Shown here piece after piece: positions 23,759-31,794 of a DNA stretch of 64,000 nucleotides (position 1 is its first letter; each line of letters opens with the position of its first letter). The DNA lies in contig NZ_CP126268.1 of the NCBI RefSeq assembly GCF_003234795.2, positions 2,604,001 to 2,668,000 on the forward strand, given 5' to 3'. This DNA is from Curtobacterium sp. MCLR17_032 (lineage in GTDB: Bacteria; Actinomycetota; Actinomycetes; Actinomycetales; Microbacteriaceae). A program made the position numbers and the translations under genes. The notes below the pieces were generated by a model. That model did no database searches and had not been told where the DNA came from. It saw only the letters and a program-made list of their open reading frames with translations.

Positions 23759-25130
23759 GGTCGACCAGCTCTCCGGCGACGAGGTCGACCGTCGTGGTGC
23801 CGTCGGTGGTGCCGGTGATGCGCTGCCCACGCAACCATGTCTGCGTCACCCGGCCGCGGACCTGTAGCCCGTCGAACGCGGACACCCGGTTCCGGTGCGC
23901 CAGCGCGTCGACGTCGATCGTGGCCTGGGCGTCGGGGTCGAACACGGCGAAGTGCGCCAGCGCCCCCGGCACGATCCGGCCGCGGTCGGCGAACCCGGCG
24001 AGCGCCGCCGGCCCGGTCGTCACGGCGGGCAGGAGGGCGTCGAGGGGCAGTCCGCGACGCGCGGCCTCGGTCCACAGCGCACGGAACCCGACCTGCAGGC
24101 CGGCGATGCCGCCCCACGCGAGCCCCCAGTCGTCGACCTTCAGGTCGGCGGTCGAGGGCGAGTGGTCCGAGACGACCATGTCGATCGTGCCGTCGAGCAG
24201 CCCGGCCCAGAGGGCGTCGCGGTTGGCGTCGTCGCGGATCGGCGGGCAGCACTTGTACGCCGTGGCACCGTCGGGGATCGACCCGGACTCGAAGGCCAGG
24301 TAGTGCGGGCACGTCTCGACGGTGAGGCGGACGCCGTCGTCCTTCGCGGCGCGGATCATCGGGAGCGCACCGGCGTCGGAGAGGTGGAGGACGTGCACCC
24401 GGGCACCGGTCTCCCGCGCACCGTCGATCACGCGGGCGATGGCGGACCGCTCGGCCTGGACGGGTCGGGTGTCGAGGAAGTCCTGGTACCGGACCCCCAG
24501 TGCGTCGTGGTCGACGAGGTGGTCCGGGTCTTCGGCGTGGACGATGAGGAGCGCGTCGAGTGCGGCGACCTCGGCGATCGCGGCACGCAGCTGCGTCGGG
24601 TCGAGGTGCGGGAACTCGTCGACGCCGGACGGCGCGGTGAAGCACTTGAAACCGAAGACCCCGGCGGCGTGCAGGTCGGCGAGGGCACCCGCGTTGTCGG
24701 GGACGGCTCCGCCCCAGAACCCGACGTCGACCGCGACGCGTCCGGTGGCACTCGCGCGCTTGACCTGCAGCGAGGGGACGTCGACGGTGGCCGGGATCGA
24801 GTTGAGCGGCATGTCGATGATCGTCGTCACCCCGCCGAGCGCCGCCGCACGGGTGGCGGATGCGAAGCCCTCCCACTCGGTACGTCCGGGCTCGTTCACG
24901 TGGACGTGGGTGTCGACGAGTCCGGGCAGCAGGACGTGGGCGTCAGGGACGGTCTCGTCACGGTCGGCGACGACGTCGGCGTCGATCGGCTCGACGGACG
25001 CCACCCGTCCGTCGCGGACCACGACGGCGGCGGGCCGGAAGGCGCCGTCGACCCAGGTCCGGTGGGCACGCAGGACGAGGTCGGCGGGCAGGACCGTGTC
25101 GGCGACGGCGGCCGTCTGGAGGTCCGTCAT
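23751..25130 (-). CDS. allB: Allantoinase
   Basis: 459-aa amidohydrolase-superfamily cyclic amidase. Metal ligands lie in LVDTHVHVNEPG, VHAEDPDHL, HLSDAGAL and VSDHSPS, with the bridging carbamylated lysine in FGFKCFTAPSG. The tight match to AllB segments (EWEGFASATRAAALGGVTT, DMPLNSIP) separates it from dihydropyrimidinase. It opens allantoin to allantoate. The ATG at 25130 overlaps the racemase stop (ATGA). Confidence 0.93.
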   Translation of the reverse strand: MTDLQTAAVADTVLPADLVLRAHRTWVDGAFRPAAVVVRDGRVASVEPIDADVVADRDETVPDAHVLLPGLVDTHVHVNEPGRTEWEGFASATRAAALGGVTTIIDMPLNSIPATVDVPSLQVKRASATGRVAVDVGFWGGAVPDNAGALADLHAAGVFGFKCFTAPSGVDEFPHLDPTQLRAAIAEVAALDALLIVHAEDPDHLVDHDALGVRYQDFLDTRPVQAERSAIARVIDGARETGARVHVLHLSDAGALPMIRAAKDDGVRLTVETCPHYLAFESGSIPDGATAYKCCPPIRDDANRDALWAGLLDGTIDMVVSDHSPSTADLKVDDWGLAWGGIAGLQVGFRALWTEAARRGLPLDALLPAVTTGPAALAGFADRGRIVPGALAHFAVFDPDAQATIDVDALAHRNRVSAFDGLQVRGRVTQTWLRGQRITGTTDGTTTVDLVAGELVDRG

Positions 25131-25888
25131 GCGTCCGCCCCGACCATCGCGCGGGCAGCGTCGAGCTCGAAGGAGGCGAGCACCCCCGTGAACCGCTTGG
25201 GCGGCGGCGCGGCGTACTCGCCGTGCTTGCCGGTGGTCAGTCCGAGTCGGACGAGCGTCTCGGCCAGGAGGGTCGCGGCGCTGACCCCGTCGACGACCGG
25301 TGCACCGATCTCGTCGGACACTGAAGCGCAGAACTCGGCCATCCCGGCGCAGCCGAGCACCACGGCGTCGGCACCGTTCGCGATCACCCGACGGCACTCG
25401 TCGACGACGAGCTCGCGGGCGCCCGAGGACGGGTCGTCGAGCTGCAGCACGGGCACCTCGCACGCCCGGACCTCGGTCAGCAGGGACGCGCAGCCGTAGC
25501 GCTCGGCCAGTTCCCGCGCACGACCGGTCGTCCGCTCGAGCGTGGTCACGACGCCGAACCGCCGACCGAGCATCGCGGCGGTGCGGAACGCCCCTTCGGC
25601 GATGCCGATCACCGGGCCACGGGCGATCTCCCGCGCAGCGTCGATCCCCGGATCACCGAAGCAGGCGACGACGGTGGCGTCCACGCCAGCCTGCTCCCCC
25701 GCCAGCACCTGTTCGAGGAGCCCCGGCACGGCCAGCGCTTCCTCGTAGTGGCTCTCGATCGACGCCGGACCCATGCTGGGCTGCACGGCTTCGATGACCG
25801 TTCCCGGTCCGGCGACCGCGGCCGCGGCACGACCGATGGCCGCCGTCATCGACGCGGTGGTGTTGGGGTTGACGACGCGGATGCGCAT
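25127..25888 (-). CDS. Allantoin/hydantoin racemase (Asp/Glu racemase family)
   Basis: 253-aa cofactor-independent racemase. Two catalytic cysteines are expected and seen in VVACFGDPG and VLGCAGMAEF; MRIRVVNPNTTASMT at the N-terminus is the family hallmark. It would interconvert allantoin enantiomers so that allantoinase can use both. GGAAGGA precedes the ATG. First gene of the overlapping catabolic operon. A 136-bp gap containing a hairpin separates it from the permease gene. Confidence 0.9.
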   Translation of the reverse strand: MRIRVVNPNTTASMTAAIGRAAAAVAGPGTVIEAVQPSMGPASIESHYEEALAVPGLLEQVLAGEQAGVDATVVACFGDPGIDAAREIARGPVIGIAEGAFRTAAMLGRRFGVVTTLERTTGRARELAERYGCASLLTEVRACEVPVLQLDDPSSGARELVVDECRRVIANGADAVVLGCAGMAEFCASVSDEIGAPVVDGVSAATLLAETLVRLGLTTGKHGEYAAPPPKRFTGVLASFELDAARAMVGADA

Positions 25889-25964
25889 CGGGGTCCTTCC
25901 GGTGGAGCGGGTGGAGCGTGGGTGGTGACGATCCTGGCGGGGTGGTGGCGGGCCTCCCGGCTGT

Positions 25965-26008
25965 CCACAGGGGCACCTGCCGGAGTCGGTGCGGCGGTGC
26001 CCCTGTGG
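25965..26008 (-). terminator. Hairpin between permease and racemase genes
   Basis: CCACAGGGGCACC (25965-25977) and GGTGCCCCTGTGG (25996-26008) form a perfect 13-bp stem with an 18-nt loop, 16 nt after the permease stop. It may attenuate readthrough from the permease gene into the catabolic genes. No U-tract. Confidence 0.65.
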
Positions 26009-26024
26009 AGGAGATGTCCCCCGG

Positions 26025-27584
26025 TCAGGCGCGACCGAGGGCGGCGCCGTCGTCGACCGTCGGGTCGTCGGCGTCGAGCAGCGGCATGGCCGGCGACCGG
26101 CGTTCGAGCGCCCAGAAGACGACGAGCCCGAGACCGCAGCCGATGAACCAGCTGTAGCTGCTCAGCCACGGGACGACCCCGAGCGCCGGCGGCAGCACGG
26201 CGCTGGCGACCGACACCGCCCCGGTGGTGACGAGGGTCCAGATCGCGTTCGGGTTGAAGCCCTTCCGGTACCAGTACCGACCGGCCGGGTCCTTCGAGTA
26301 CATGTCGTCGACGGCGACCCGCTGCTTGCCGACGATGTAGTAGCCGGCGATCAGGATGCCGAAGAGCGGGCCGATCAGTGCCCCGAGCACACCGAGTGTG
26401 TAGAGGATCGCCTGGTCGTTGCCGTACCAGTTCCACGGGGTGAGCAGCACGGAGCCGACCGCGGCGATCATCCCGCCCATCCGCCAGCTGATCCGGCGGG
26501 GTGCGACGTTCGAGAAGTCGAACGCGGGGCTGATGAAGTTCGCGACGATGTTGATGCCGACCGTGGCCGTGACGAACGTCAGTCCGCCGAGCAGGATCGC
26601 GAACGGGGCGCCGATCGCCTGGACGGTCTCGATCGGGTCGGTGATGAGCTTGCCGAACACCGGCACGGTTGCGCTGGCGCAGAGCACGGTGAGGATCGAG
26701 AAGAACAGGAAGTTGATCGGCAGTCCGAGCAGGTTGCCGCGCTTCACGGCGGCGAAGGACTTGCCGTACCGCGAGAAGTCGCCGAAGTTGAGCATCGGAC
26801 CGGAGAAGTAGCTGACGACCAGGGCGATCGCCGACAGCATCACCGGGATGCTCGCGCCGAAGGACATCGGGGCGCCGACCGAGAGCGTCAGCGAGATGTT
26901 GCCGATGCCGGCGGTGGCGACGAGGTACACCGCGAGCGCGATCATCACGACGTACACGGCGGGACCGGCCCAGTCGATGAACTTCCGGATCGCGTCCATG
27001 CCCATCCAGAACAGGGCGCCCTGCGCGACCCAGAGCACGGCGTACGAGATCCAGCCGAGCGCGTTCAGCCCGAGGAACGACGGCTCGAGGAGTGCGGCCG
27101 CCCCGGGGATGAACTTGAGGAACACGATGTTCAGCGACTGCGCGGCCAGGAAGGTCTGCACGCCGTACCAGGCCATCGCGATGAGCCCGCGGATGATGGC
27201 GGGGACGTTCGCGCCGAGGACGCCGAAGACCGCGCGGTTGATCACCGGGTACGGCACACCGGTGCGCTGGGAGGGCTTGGCGACGAGGTTCGCGAAGACC
27301 TGCACGATGAGGATGCCGACGACCAGGGCGACGAGCACCTGCCAGCTGGCGATACCGAGGGCGAAGAGCGACCCGGCGGTGACGTAGCCGCCGACCGAGT
27401 GCACGTCGGACATCCAGAACGCGAAGACGTTGTAGCTGGTCCAGGTCTGCTTCCGCAGCGGGGCGAGGTCCTCGTTGGTGAGGGCCGGGTCGTACCCGGG
27501 CTTGATCAGACCGGCACCCGCGGGGGCGGCCGGCGTGAGGGGGGCGTGGGGCGCTGCGACGGGTGCCGCGACTTCTGTTGCCAT
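26025..27584 (-). CDS. NCS1 family nucleobase/allantoin permease
   Basis: 519-aa transporter of the NCS1 cation-symporter family with 12 predicted membrane segments. Hallmarks are the N-terminal LTNEDLAPL, TSYNVFAFWMSDVHSVGGYV, YPVINRAVFGVLGANVPAI and ISPAFDFSNVAPRRISWRMGG. Related proteins (PucI, Mhp1) import allantoin or hydantoins. Its position at the head of the ureide genes points to allantoin. GGAGGA lies upstream of the ATG. The upstream gap carries several palindromes. Confidence 0.92.
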   Translation of the reverse strand: MATEVAAPVAAPHAPLTPAAPAGAGLIKPGYDPALTNEDLAPLRKQTWTSYNVFAFWMSDVHSVGGYVTAGSLFALGIASWQVLVALVVGILIVQVFANLVAKPSQRTGVPYPVINRAVFGVLGANVPAIIRGLIAMAWYGVQTFLAAQSLNIVFLKFIPGAAALLEPSFLGLNALGWISYAVLWVAQGALFWMGMDAIRKFIDWAGPAVYVVMIALAVYLVATAGIGNISLTLSVGAPMSFGASIPVMLSAIALVVSYFSGPMLNFGDFSRYGKSFAAVKRGNLLGLPINFLFFSILTVLCASATVPVFGKLITDPIETVQAIGAPFAILLGGLTFVTATVGINIVANFISPAFDFSNVAPRRISWRMGGMIAAVGSVLLTPWNWYGNDQAILYTLGVLGALIGPLFGILIAGYYIVGKQRVAVDDMYSKDPAGRYWYRKGFNPNAIWTLVTTGAVSVASAVLPPALGVVPWLSSYSWFIGCGLGLVVFWALERRSPAMPLLDADDPTVDDGAALGRA

Positions 27585-27670
27585 GACGTCCTCCGGAAGG
27601 GAGAGAGGGTGAGGTCGGCGTCTGCCTGGGCACGAAGCTACGGACCCCGGTCGCGCCGCCCGTTTCCCCC

Positions 27671-27716
27671 GTGTGACGACCGTGTGACATCACACCCGTC
27701 TTGGAACGATCGTTCC
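27671..27716. promoter_or_regulatory. Palindrome cluster upstream of the permease gene
   Basis: GTGTGAC occurs at 27671 and 27682, and the second copy joins TCACAC to form GTGTGACATCACAC (27682-27695). A perfect palindrome GGAACGATCGTTCC follows at 27703-27716; its GAAC-N4-GTTC core also resembles an actinobacterial LexA box. The sites lie 87-132 bp upstream of the NCS1 permease start. Sequences are seen; a role in ureide-gene control is inference. Confidence 0.4.
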
Positions 27717-27737
27717 GAGATGGGCGTGGGACTTGCT

Positions 27738-27807
27738 GCAGAACACCGGTGTTCGTCAGTCGAACCGCGCATGGGCGCGGCGTTTCCGACGAACACCGGT
27801 GTTTTGC
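27738..27807. repeat. 70-bp hairpin element with two AACACCGGTGTT palindromes
   Basis: The 20-nt arms at 27738-27757 and 27788-27807 are inverted copies with one difference, which would be a G-U pair in RNA. Each arm is itself nearly a palindrome (GAACACCGGTGTTC). Between them CCGCGC and GCGCGG pair around ATGG. The element lies between divergent genes in a 374-bp gap. It could be a REP/MITE-like unit, a double operator or a structured RNA. Nothing else in the window matches it. Confidence 0.7.
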
Positions 27808-27958
27808 CGGGGTGCCGCCCGGCGCGCCCCCGCCCGGCGCGGCCACGCGGGCGGCGAGCCGACGGACGGGAGGCTGTCGGCAGGATGACGAGGAGGGGTG
27901 CGATCTCCGCCTCCAGGGGGAGGCGGCCGCATCCGCGGCCCCCGTACCGTGGGCGGCG

Positions 27959-28888
27959 ATGATCGAAGTACAGCACCTCTCCAAGCGCTACGGCCCCAAG
28001 CTCGCGGTCGACGACGTCTCGTTCGTCGTGCACCCCGGCAGCGTCACCGGCTTCCTCGGCCCGAACGGCGCCGGCAAGTCGACCACCATGCGCATGATCA
28101 TGGGGCTCGACCAGCCGACCTCCGGCACGGCGACCGTCAACGGCCGGCCGTACCAGAGCTTCCGCGACCCGCTCCGGCAGGTCGGCGCACTGCTCGAGGC
28201 GAAGGCGGTGCACTCCGGTCGGAGCGCGTACAACCACCTCCTCGCACTCGCGGCGACGCACGGCATCCCGAAGCAGCGGGTGCACGAGGTCATGGACATG
28301 ACCGGCATCGAGTCCGTCGCCCGCAAGCGCGTCGGCGGCTTCTCGCTCGGCATGGGCCAGCGACTCGGCATCGCCGCGGCGCTGCTCGGCGACCCGCAGA
28401 CCCTGATCCTCGACGAGCCGGTCAACGGCCTCGACCCGGACGGTGTCCTCTGGGTCCGACAGCTCGCCCGCCGGATGGCCGGTGAGGGCCGCACCGTGTT
28501 CCTCTCGAGCCACCTCATGAGCGAGATGGCCCAGACCGCCGACCGCGTCGTCGTGCTCGGTCGCGGCAAGGTGCTCGCCGACGCCCCGATCGCGGAGTTC
28601 GTCGCCGGCGCCGGGGGTCCCTCCGGGCAGGTCAACCTTGCCCGCGTGGTCGTCCGCACCCCGATGCCCGACCAGCTCTTCACTGCGATCGGCCCGAACG
28701 CGACGGTCACCCCGCGTGACGACGGCTCGTTCCTGGTCGTCGGCCCGGACGCCCCGACCGTCGGCGACATCGCCGCCCGCGCCGGGGTCGTCCTGCACGA
28801 ACTCACCCCGACCGGCGCGAGCCTGGAAGAGGCCTACATGGCCCTCACCCGCGACGACGTCGAGTACCGATCGGAGGGAGCCCGATGA
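27959..28888 (+). CDS. ABC transporter ATP-binding protein
   Basis: 309-aa ATPase of the DrrA-like drug/antibiotic exporter type. Walker A is GPNGAGKST near residue 38, the signature is a variant LGMGQRLGIA instead of LSGGQ, Walker B is LILDEPVNGLDPDG, and the H-loop is LSSH. The C-terminal 80 residues are the usual exporter extension. The ATG at 27959 is preceded by TACCGT, close to a leaderless arrangement. It overlaps the permease gene by ATGA. The substrate is unknown. Confidence 0.93.
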   Translation: MIEVQHLSKRYGPKLAVDDVSFVVHPGSVTGFLGPNGAGKSTTMRMIMGLDQPTSGTATVNGRPYQSFRDPLRQVGALLEAKAVHSGRSAYNHLLALAATHGIPKQRVHEVMDMTGIESVARKRVGGFSLGMGQRLGIAAALLGDPQTLILDEPVNGLDPDGVLWVRQLARRMAGEGRTVFLSSHLMSEMAQTADRVVVLGRGKVLADAPIAEFVAGAGGPSGQVNLARVVVRTPMPDQLFTAIGPNATVTPRDDGSFLVVGPDAPTVGDIAARAGVVLHELTPTGASLEEAYMALTRDDVEYRSEGAR

Positions 28889-29763
28889 GTGCCCCGCAGA
28901 AGACCGACCAGCCGACCACCCAGCAGCACCGCCACCGTGGGGACCTGTCCTCGCGCGACGTGCACCTCGGCTACACCCGACTGGTCCGCAGCGAGTGGAT
29001 CAAGTTCCGGAGCATCCGGTCGACGTTCTGGTGCTACGCCGTCATCGCCGTCCTGACCCTCGGTCTCGCGGTCCTGCTCGGGTCCGTCTCGGAGCCGTCC
29101 GGCGCCGAGCAGACCGCGGTCGGCGCGAACGCCACGATCGTCAGCATCAACACCGTCAGCGTCTACCTGACCGCCCTGGTCGTCGGCGTGCTCGGCGTGC
29201 TCATCATCACCGGCGAGTACGCCACCGGACAGATCCGGTCGACCTTCACCGCCGACCCGGGCCGGACCGGCGTGCTGCTCGCGAAGGCGACCGTGCTCGC
29301 GGTCACCACCTTCGTCGTCAGCGCGGTGGCCAACTGGATCGGCGTCGCGATCTCGACGGCGCTGCAGGCCGGCAAGGGCCTGGAGCCCGACCTGGCCGAC
29401 CCGTCCGTCTGGATGCCGATCGTCGGTGCGTCGATCGACGTCACCCTGCTGGCACTCCTGGCGTTCGGCATCGGCCTGCTGGTCCGCTCGTCGGCCGGCG
29501 GCATCGCGATCACCCTCGGCATCCTGCTCGTGCTGCCGGTCGTCATCAGCCTGGTCGCCGGGCTGGCGAACCTGGACTGGCTGAACGACGTCACGAAGTT
29601 CCTGCCCGACGCGGCCGGCGCGAACCTGTACCAGTTCGACTCGGGTGCCCCGGCGCCGAAGGGCCTCACGCTCAACGGCTGGAGCGGCGGCGGCGTGCTG
29701 CTGGCCGAGGTCCTCGTCGTGAACGCCTTCGCGATGATGGTGGCCAAGCGCCGCGACGTCTGA
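28885..29763 (+). CDS. ABC-2 type transporter permease
   Basis: 292-aa integral membrane protein with a cytoplasmic N-terminus (about 45 residues) and about six hydrophobic segments. The TRLVRSEWIKFRSIRSTFW start and the segment ITGEYATGQIRSTFTADPGR are typical of ABC-2 permeases. It pairs with the ATPase immediately upstream to form an export system of unknown substrate. An 18-nt repeat and a strong hairpin follow the stop. Confidence 0.92.
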   Translation: MSAPQKTDQPTTQQHRHRGDLSSRDVHLGYTRLVRSEWIKFRSIRSTFWCYAVIAVLTLGLAVLLGSVSEPSGAEQTAVGANATIVSINTVSVYLTALVVGVLGVLIITGEYATGQIRSTFTADPGRTGVLLAKATVLAVTTFVVSAVANWIGVAISTALQAGKGLEPDLADPSVWMPIVGASIDVTLLALLAFGIGLLVRSSAGGIAITLGILLVLPVVISLVAGLANLDWLNDVTKFLPDAAGANLYQFDSGAPAPKGLTLNGWSGGGVLLAEVLVVNAFAMMVAKRRDV

Positions 29764-29793
29764 CTCAGACGGTACGAGCCGCACCCCCAACAC

Positions 29794-29838
29794 CACCAGC
29801 ACGACCCGCAGCACCAGCACGACCCGCACCACCAACAC
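29794..29838. repeat. 18-nt tandem repeat downstream of the ABC permease gene
   Basis: CACCAGCACGACCCGCAG at 29794-29811, then a copy with one change at 29812-29829 and a half copy to 29838. It lies 31 nt after the permease stop, directly before the terminator hairpin. The 18-nt period matches several other repeats in the window. Confidence 0.85.
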
Positions 29839-29874
29839 GGGAGGCCCGTGGCGACTCTGCCACGGGCCTCCCGT
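29837..29874. terminator. Strong bidirectional hairpin terminator
   Basis: ACGGGAGGCCCGTGGC (29837-29852) and GCCACGGGCCTCCCGT (29859-29874) give a perfect 16-bp stem with a 6-nt loop between the convergent ABC permease and FadR-type genes. It is a member of the GGGAGGC hairpin family. Confidence 0.8.
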
Positions 29875-29899
29875 CGTCTCGACCAGACAACATGAACGG

Positions 29900-30637
29900 T
29901 CACACTGGCCGAGTCGGCACCTGTCCCGCCCGGAGCATCGCCCGCTCCAGCAGCTCGACGTCGATCCCCACGTGCTGCCGCGCGATCCGCCCCGCCTCGG
30001 CGACCCGCCCGGCACAGACCGCGTCGACCAGTTCCTCGTGGTCCCGCATCGCCCGGGCCTCCATCGCCGCCATCCCGTCGACGCTCCCCCACAGGTGCGC
30101 CGGCGCCGCGATCGAGATCTGCGACTCGAGCGACGCCAGGGTGCTCCGCAGTGCGTCGTTCTGCGCCGCATCGATGATGCTGCGGTGCAGGACCGCGTCG
30201 GCCTGCTGCTTCGCGAAGCCGGAGGTCGCGGTGCGGAAGGCCTCGAGCCGTTCCCGGAGCCCGGCCGCCTGGTCCGCGGTGATCCGTTCGGCTGCGGCGG
30301 CCGCGAGCGCCCCGTGCAGGATCGCGATGGCGTCGGCAGTGTCCTGGATCCCCGCCCACCGTGCCAGCAGGGTGCGGCCGACCGAGTCGGAGGCGGCACC
30401 GGCCTCCTGGTCGCGGACGAACGTCCCGCCACCGCGTCCCCGTCGGGTCTCGAGCAGACCGCGGTCGACGAGCCGGGCGAGGGCTCCGCGGACGGTGACG
30501 CGGGCGACCCCGAGCAGTCCGGCGAGCTCGCGTTCGGGTGGCAGCCGGGAGCCGGGCAGGTACTCACCGACGGCGACGGCGGTCACGAGCCGGTCCTCGA
30601 CCTCGTCCACCCGGGTCTCCGTCGCGCGATCCGTCAC
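29900..30637 (-). CDS. FadR/GntR family transcriptional regulator
   Basis: 245-aa regulator with an N-terminal GntR winged helix (about residues 5-75: YLPGSRLPPERELAGLLGVARVTVRGALARLVDRGLL, then a Gly/Arg-rich wing) and an all-helical FCD domain. A GTG at 30652 also opens the frame, but the GGAAGGGG site is best spaced for the GTG at 30637. It is divergent from the iminopeptidase-permease-formamidase operon and is its likely regulator. The effector is unknown. Confidence 0.85.
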   Translation of the reverse strand: MTDRATETRVDEVEDRLVTAVAVGEYLPGSRLPPERELAGLLGVARVTVRGALARLVDRGLLETRRGRGGGTFVRDQEAGAASDSVGRTLLARWAGIQDTADAIAILHGALAAAAAERITADQAAGLRERLEAFRTATSGFAKQQADAVLHRSIIDAAQNDALRSTLASLESQISIAAPAHLWGSVDGMAAMEARAMRDHEELVDAVCAGRVAEAGRIARQHVGIDVELLERAMLRAGQVPTRPV

Positions 30638-30752
30638 CGGCACCCCTTCCACCGTCCAGCCTGCCCCCGGAGGGCCGGGCGTCCTGTTACGGCCACGTTA
30701 AACGAGTGGAAAAGGTCTTGCCTGGGACCTTTCGCCGGGCCATGCTCACCCC

Positions 30753-31667
30753 ATGTCCCGCATCACCGAGAGCACGATGCCGTTCCAGGACGGCGAGACC
30801 TGGTACCGGATCACGGAACCCGACCACCCCGTCGCCGGTGCGCTGCCCCTCGTGGTCCTGCACGGCGGACCGGGGATGGCGCACGACTACGTCCGGAACC
30901 TCGAGGCCTTCGCCGACGAGACCGGTCGCACCGTCGTCCACCACGACCAGTTCGGCTGCGGCCGGAGCAGCCACCGCCCGGACGCCCCCGCCGACCTGTG
31001 GCAGCCGCAGCTGTTCGTCGACGAGTACCTGGCGCTGGTCGCGCGCCTGGGCCTCGGCGAGCACCACGTCCTGGGCCAGTCGTGGGGCGGGATGCTCGGC
31101 GCCGAGATCGCGGTCCGTCGTCCGGGCGGCATCGCGAGCCTGTCGATCTGCAACTCCCCCGCCTCGATGCAGCTCTGGGTCGAGGGGGCCGCCGAGCTCC
31201 GCGCCCAGCTGCCCGCCGAGGTGCAGGACGCTCTGACCCGGCACGAGGACGCCGGCACGGTCGAGGACCCCGAGTACGTGGCCGCGACGCAGGTCTTCTA
31301 CGAACGCCACGTCTGCCGGGTGGTGCCGATGCCCGCCGACTTCGTCGCGTCCGAGGAGCAGATGGAGGCCGAGCCGACGGTCTACCACACCATGAACGGG
31401 CCGAACGAGTTCCACGTCATCGGCTCGCTGCGCGACTGGTCGGTGATCGACCGCCTGCACCGGGTGGACGTGCCGACGTTCGTCGTCGCCGGCGAGCACG
31501 ACGAAGCCACCCCCGCCACCTGGCAGCCGTTCGTGGAGCAGATCCCGGACGCCCGCCAGCACGTCTTCCCCGGCGCCAGCCACTGCACGCACCTGGAGCA
31601 GCCGGAGGAGTTCCGCCGCGTGGTCGGCGCGTTCCTCGCCGACCACGACACCCAGCCCACCGGCTGA
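30753..31667 (+). CDS. pip: Proline iminopeptidase family alpha/beta hydrolase
   Basis: 304-aa serine peptidase of family S33. It has the oxyanion motif VVLHGGPGMAHDY, the nucleophile elbow GQSWGG near residue 112, the C-terminal acid in VAGEHDEATP and the His in GASHCTHLEQPEEF. It likely removes N-terminal proline or related residues from peptides. Promoter elements TTGCCT and CATGCT spaced 17 nt apart end 6 nt before the ATG, consistent with a leaderless message. First gene of an operon with a permease and a formamidase. Confidence 0.9.
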   Translation: MSRITESTMPFQDGETWYRITEPDHPVAGALPLVVLHGGPGMAHDYVRNLEAFADETGRTVVHHDQFGCGRSSHRPDAPADLWQPQLFVDEYLALVARLGLGEHHVLGQSWGGMLGAEIAVRRPGGIASLSICNSPASMQLWVEGAAELRAQLPAEVQDALTRHEDAGTVEDPEYVAATQVFYERHVCRVVPMPADFVASEEQMEAEPTVYHTMNGPNEFHVIGSLRDWSVIDRLHRVDVPTFVVAGEHDEATPATWQPFVEQIPDARQHVFPGASHCTHLEQPEEFRRVVGAFLADHDTQPTG

Positions 31668-31794
31668 CCCCGCAGCACCCGGAACCACCCACCCGGCCAC
31701 GCACCGGACGCCAGGCACGTCACCGACCCGTGACGCGCCTCCCGTCCGGACACCCCACCCCTGCACCGTCCCTCCTCCCCGAAACGGAACCGAC

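Noticed and set aside
27703..27716. LexA/SOS box
   Set aside because: The GAAC-N4-GTTC core fits, but the flanks do not and no DNA-repair gene is adjacent. It is kept only as a generic palindrome.
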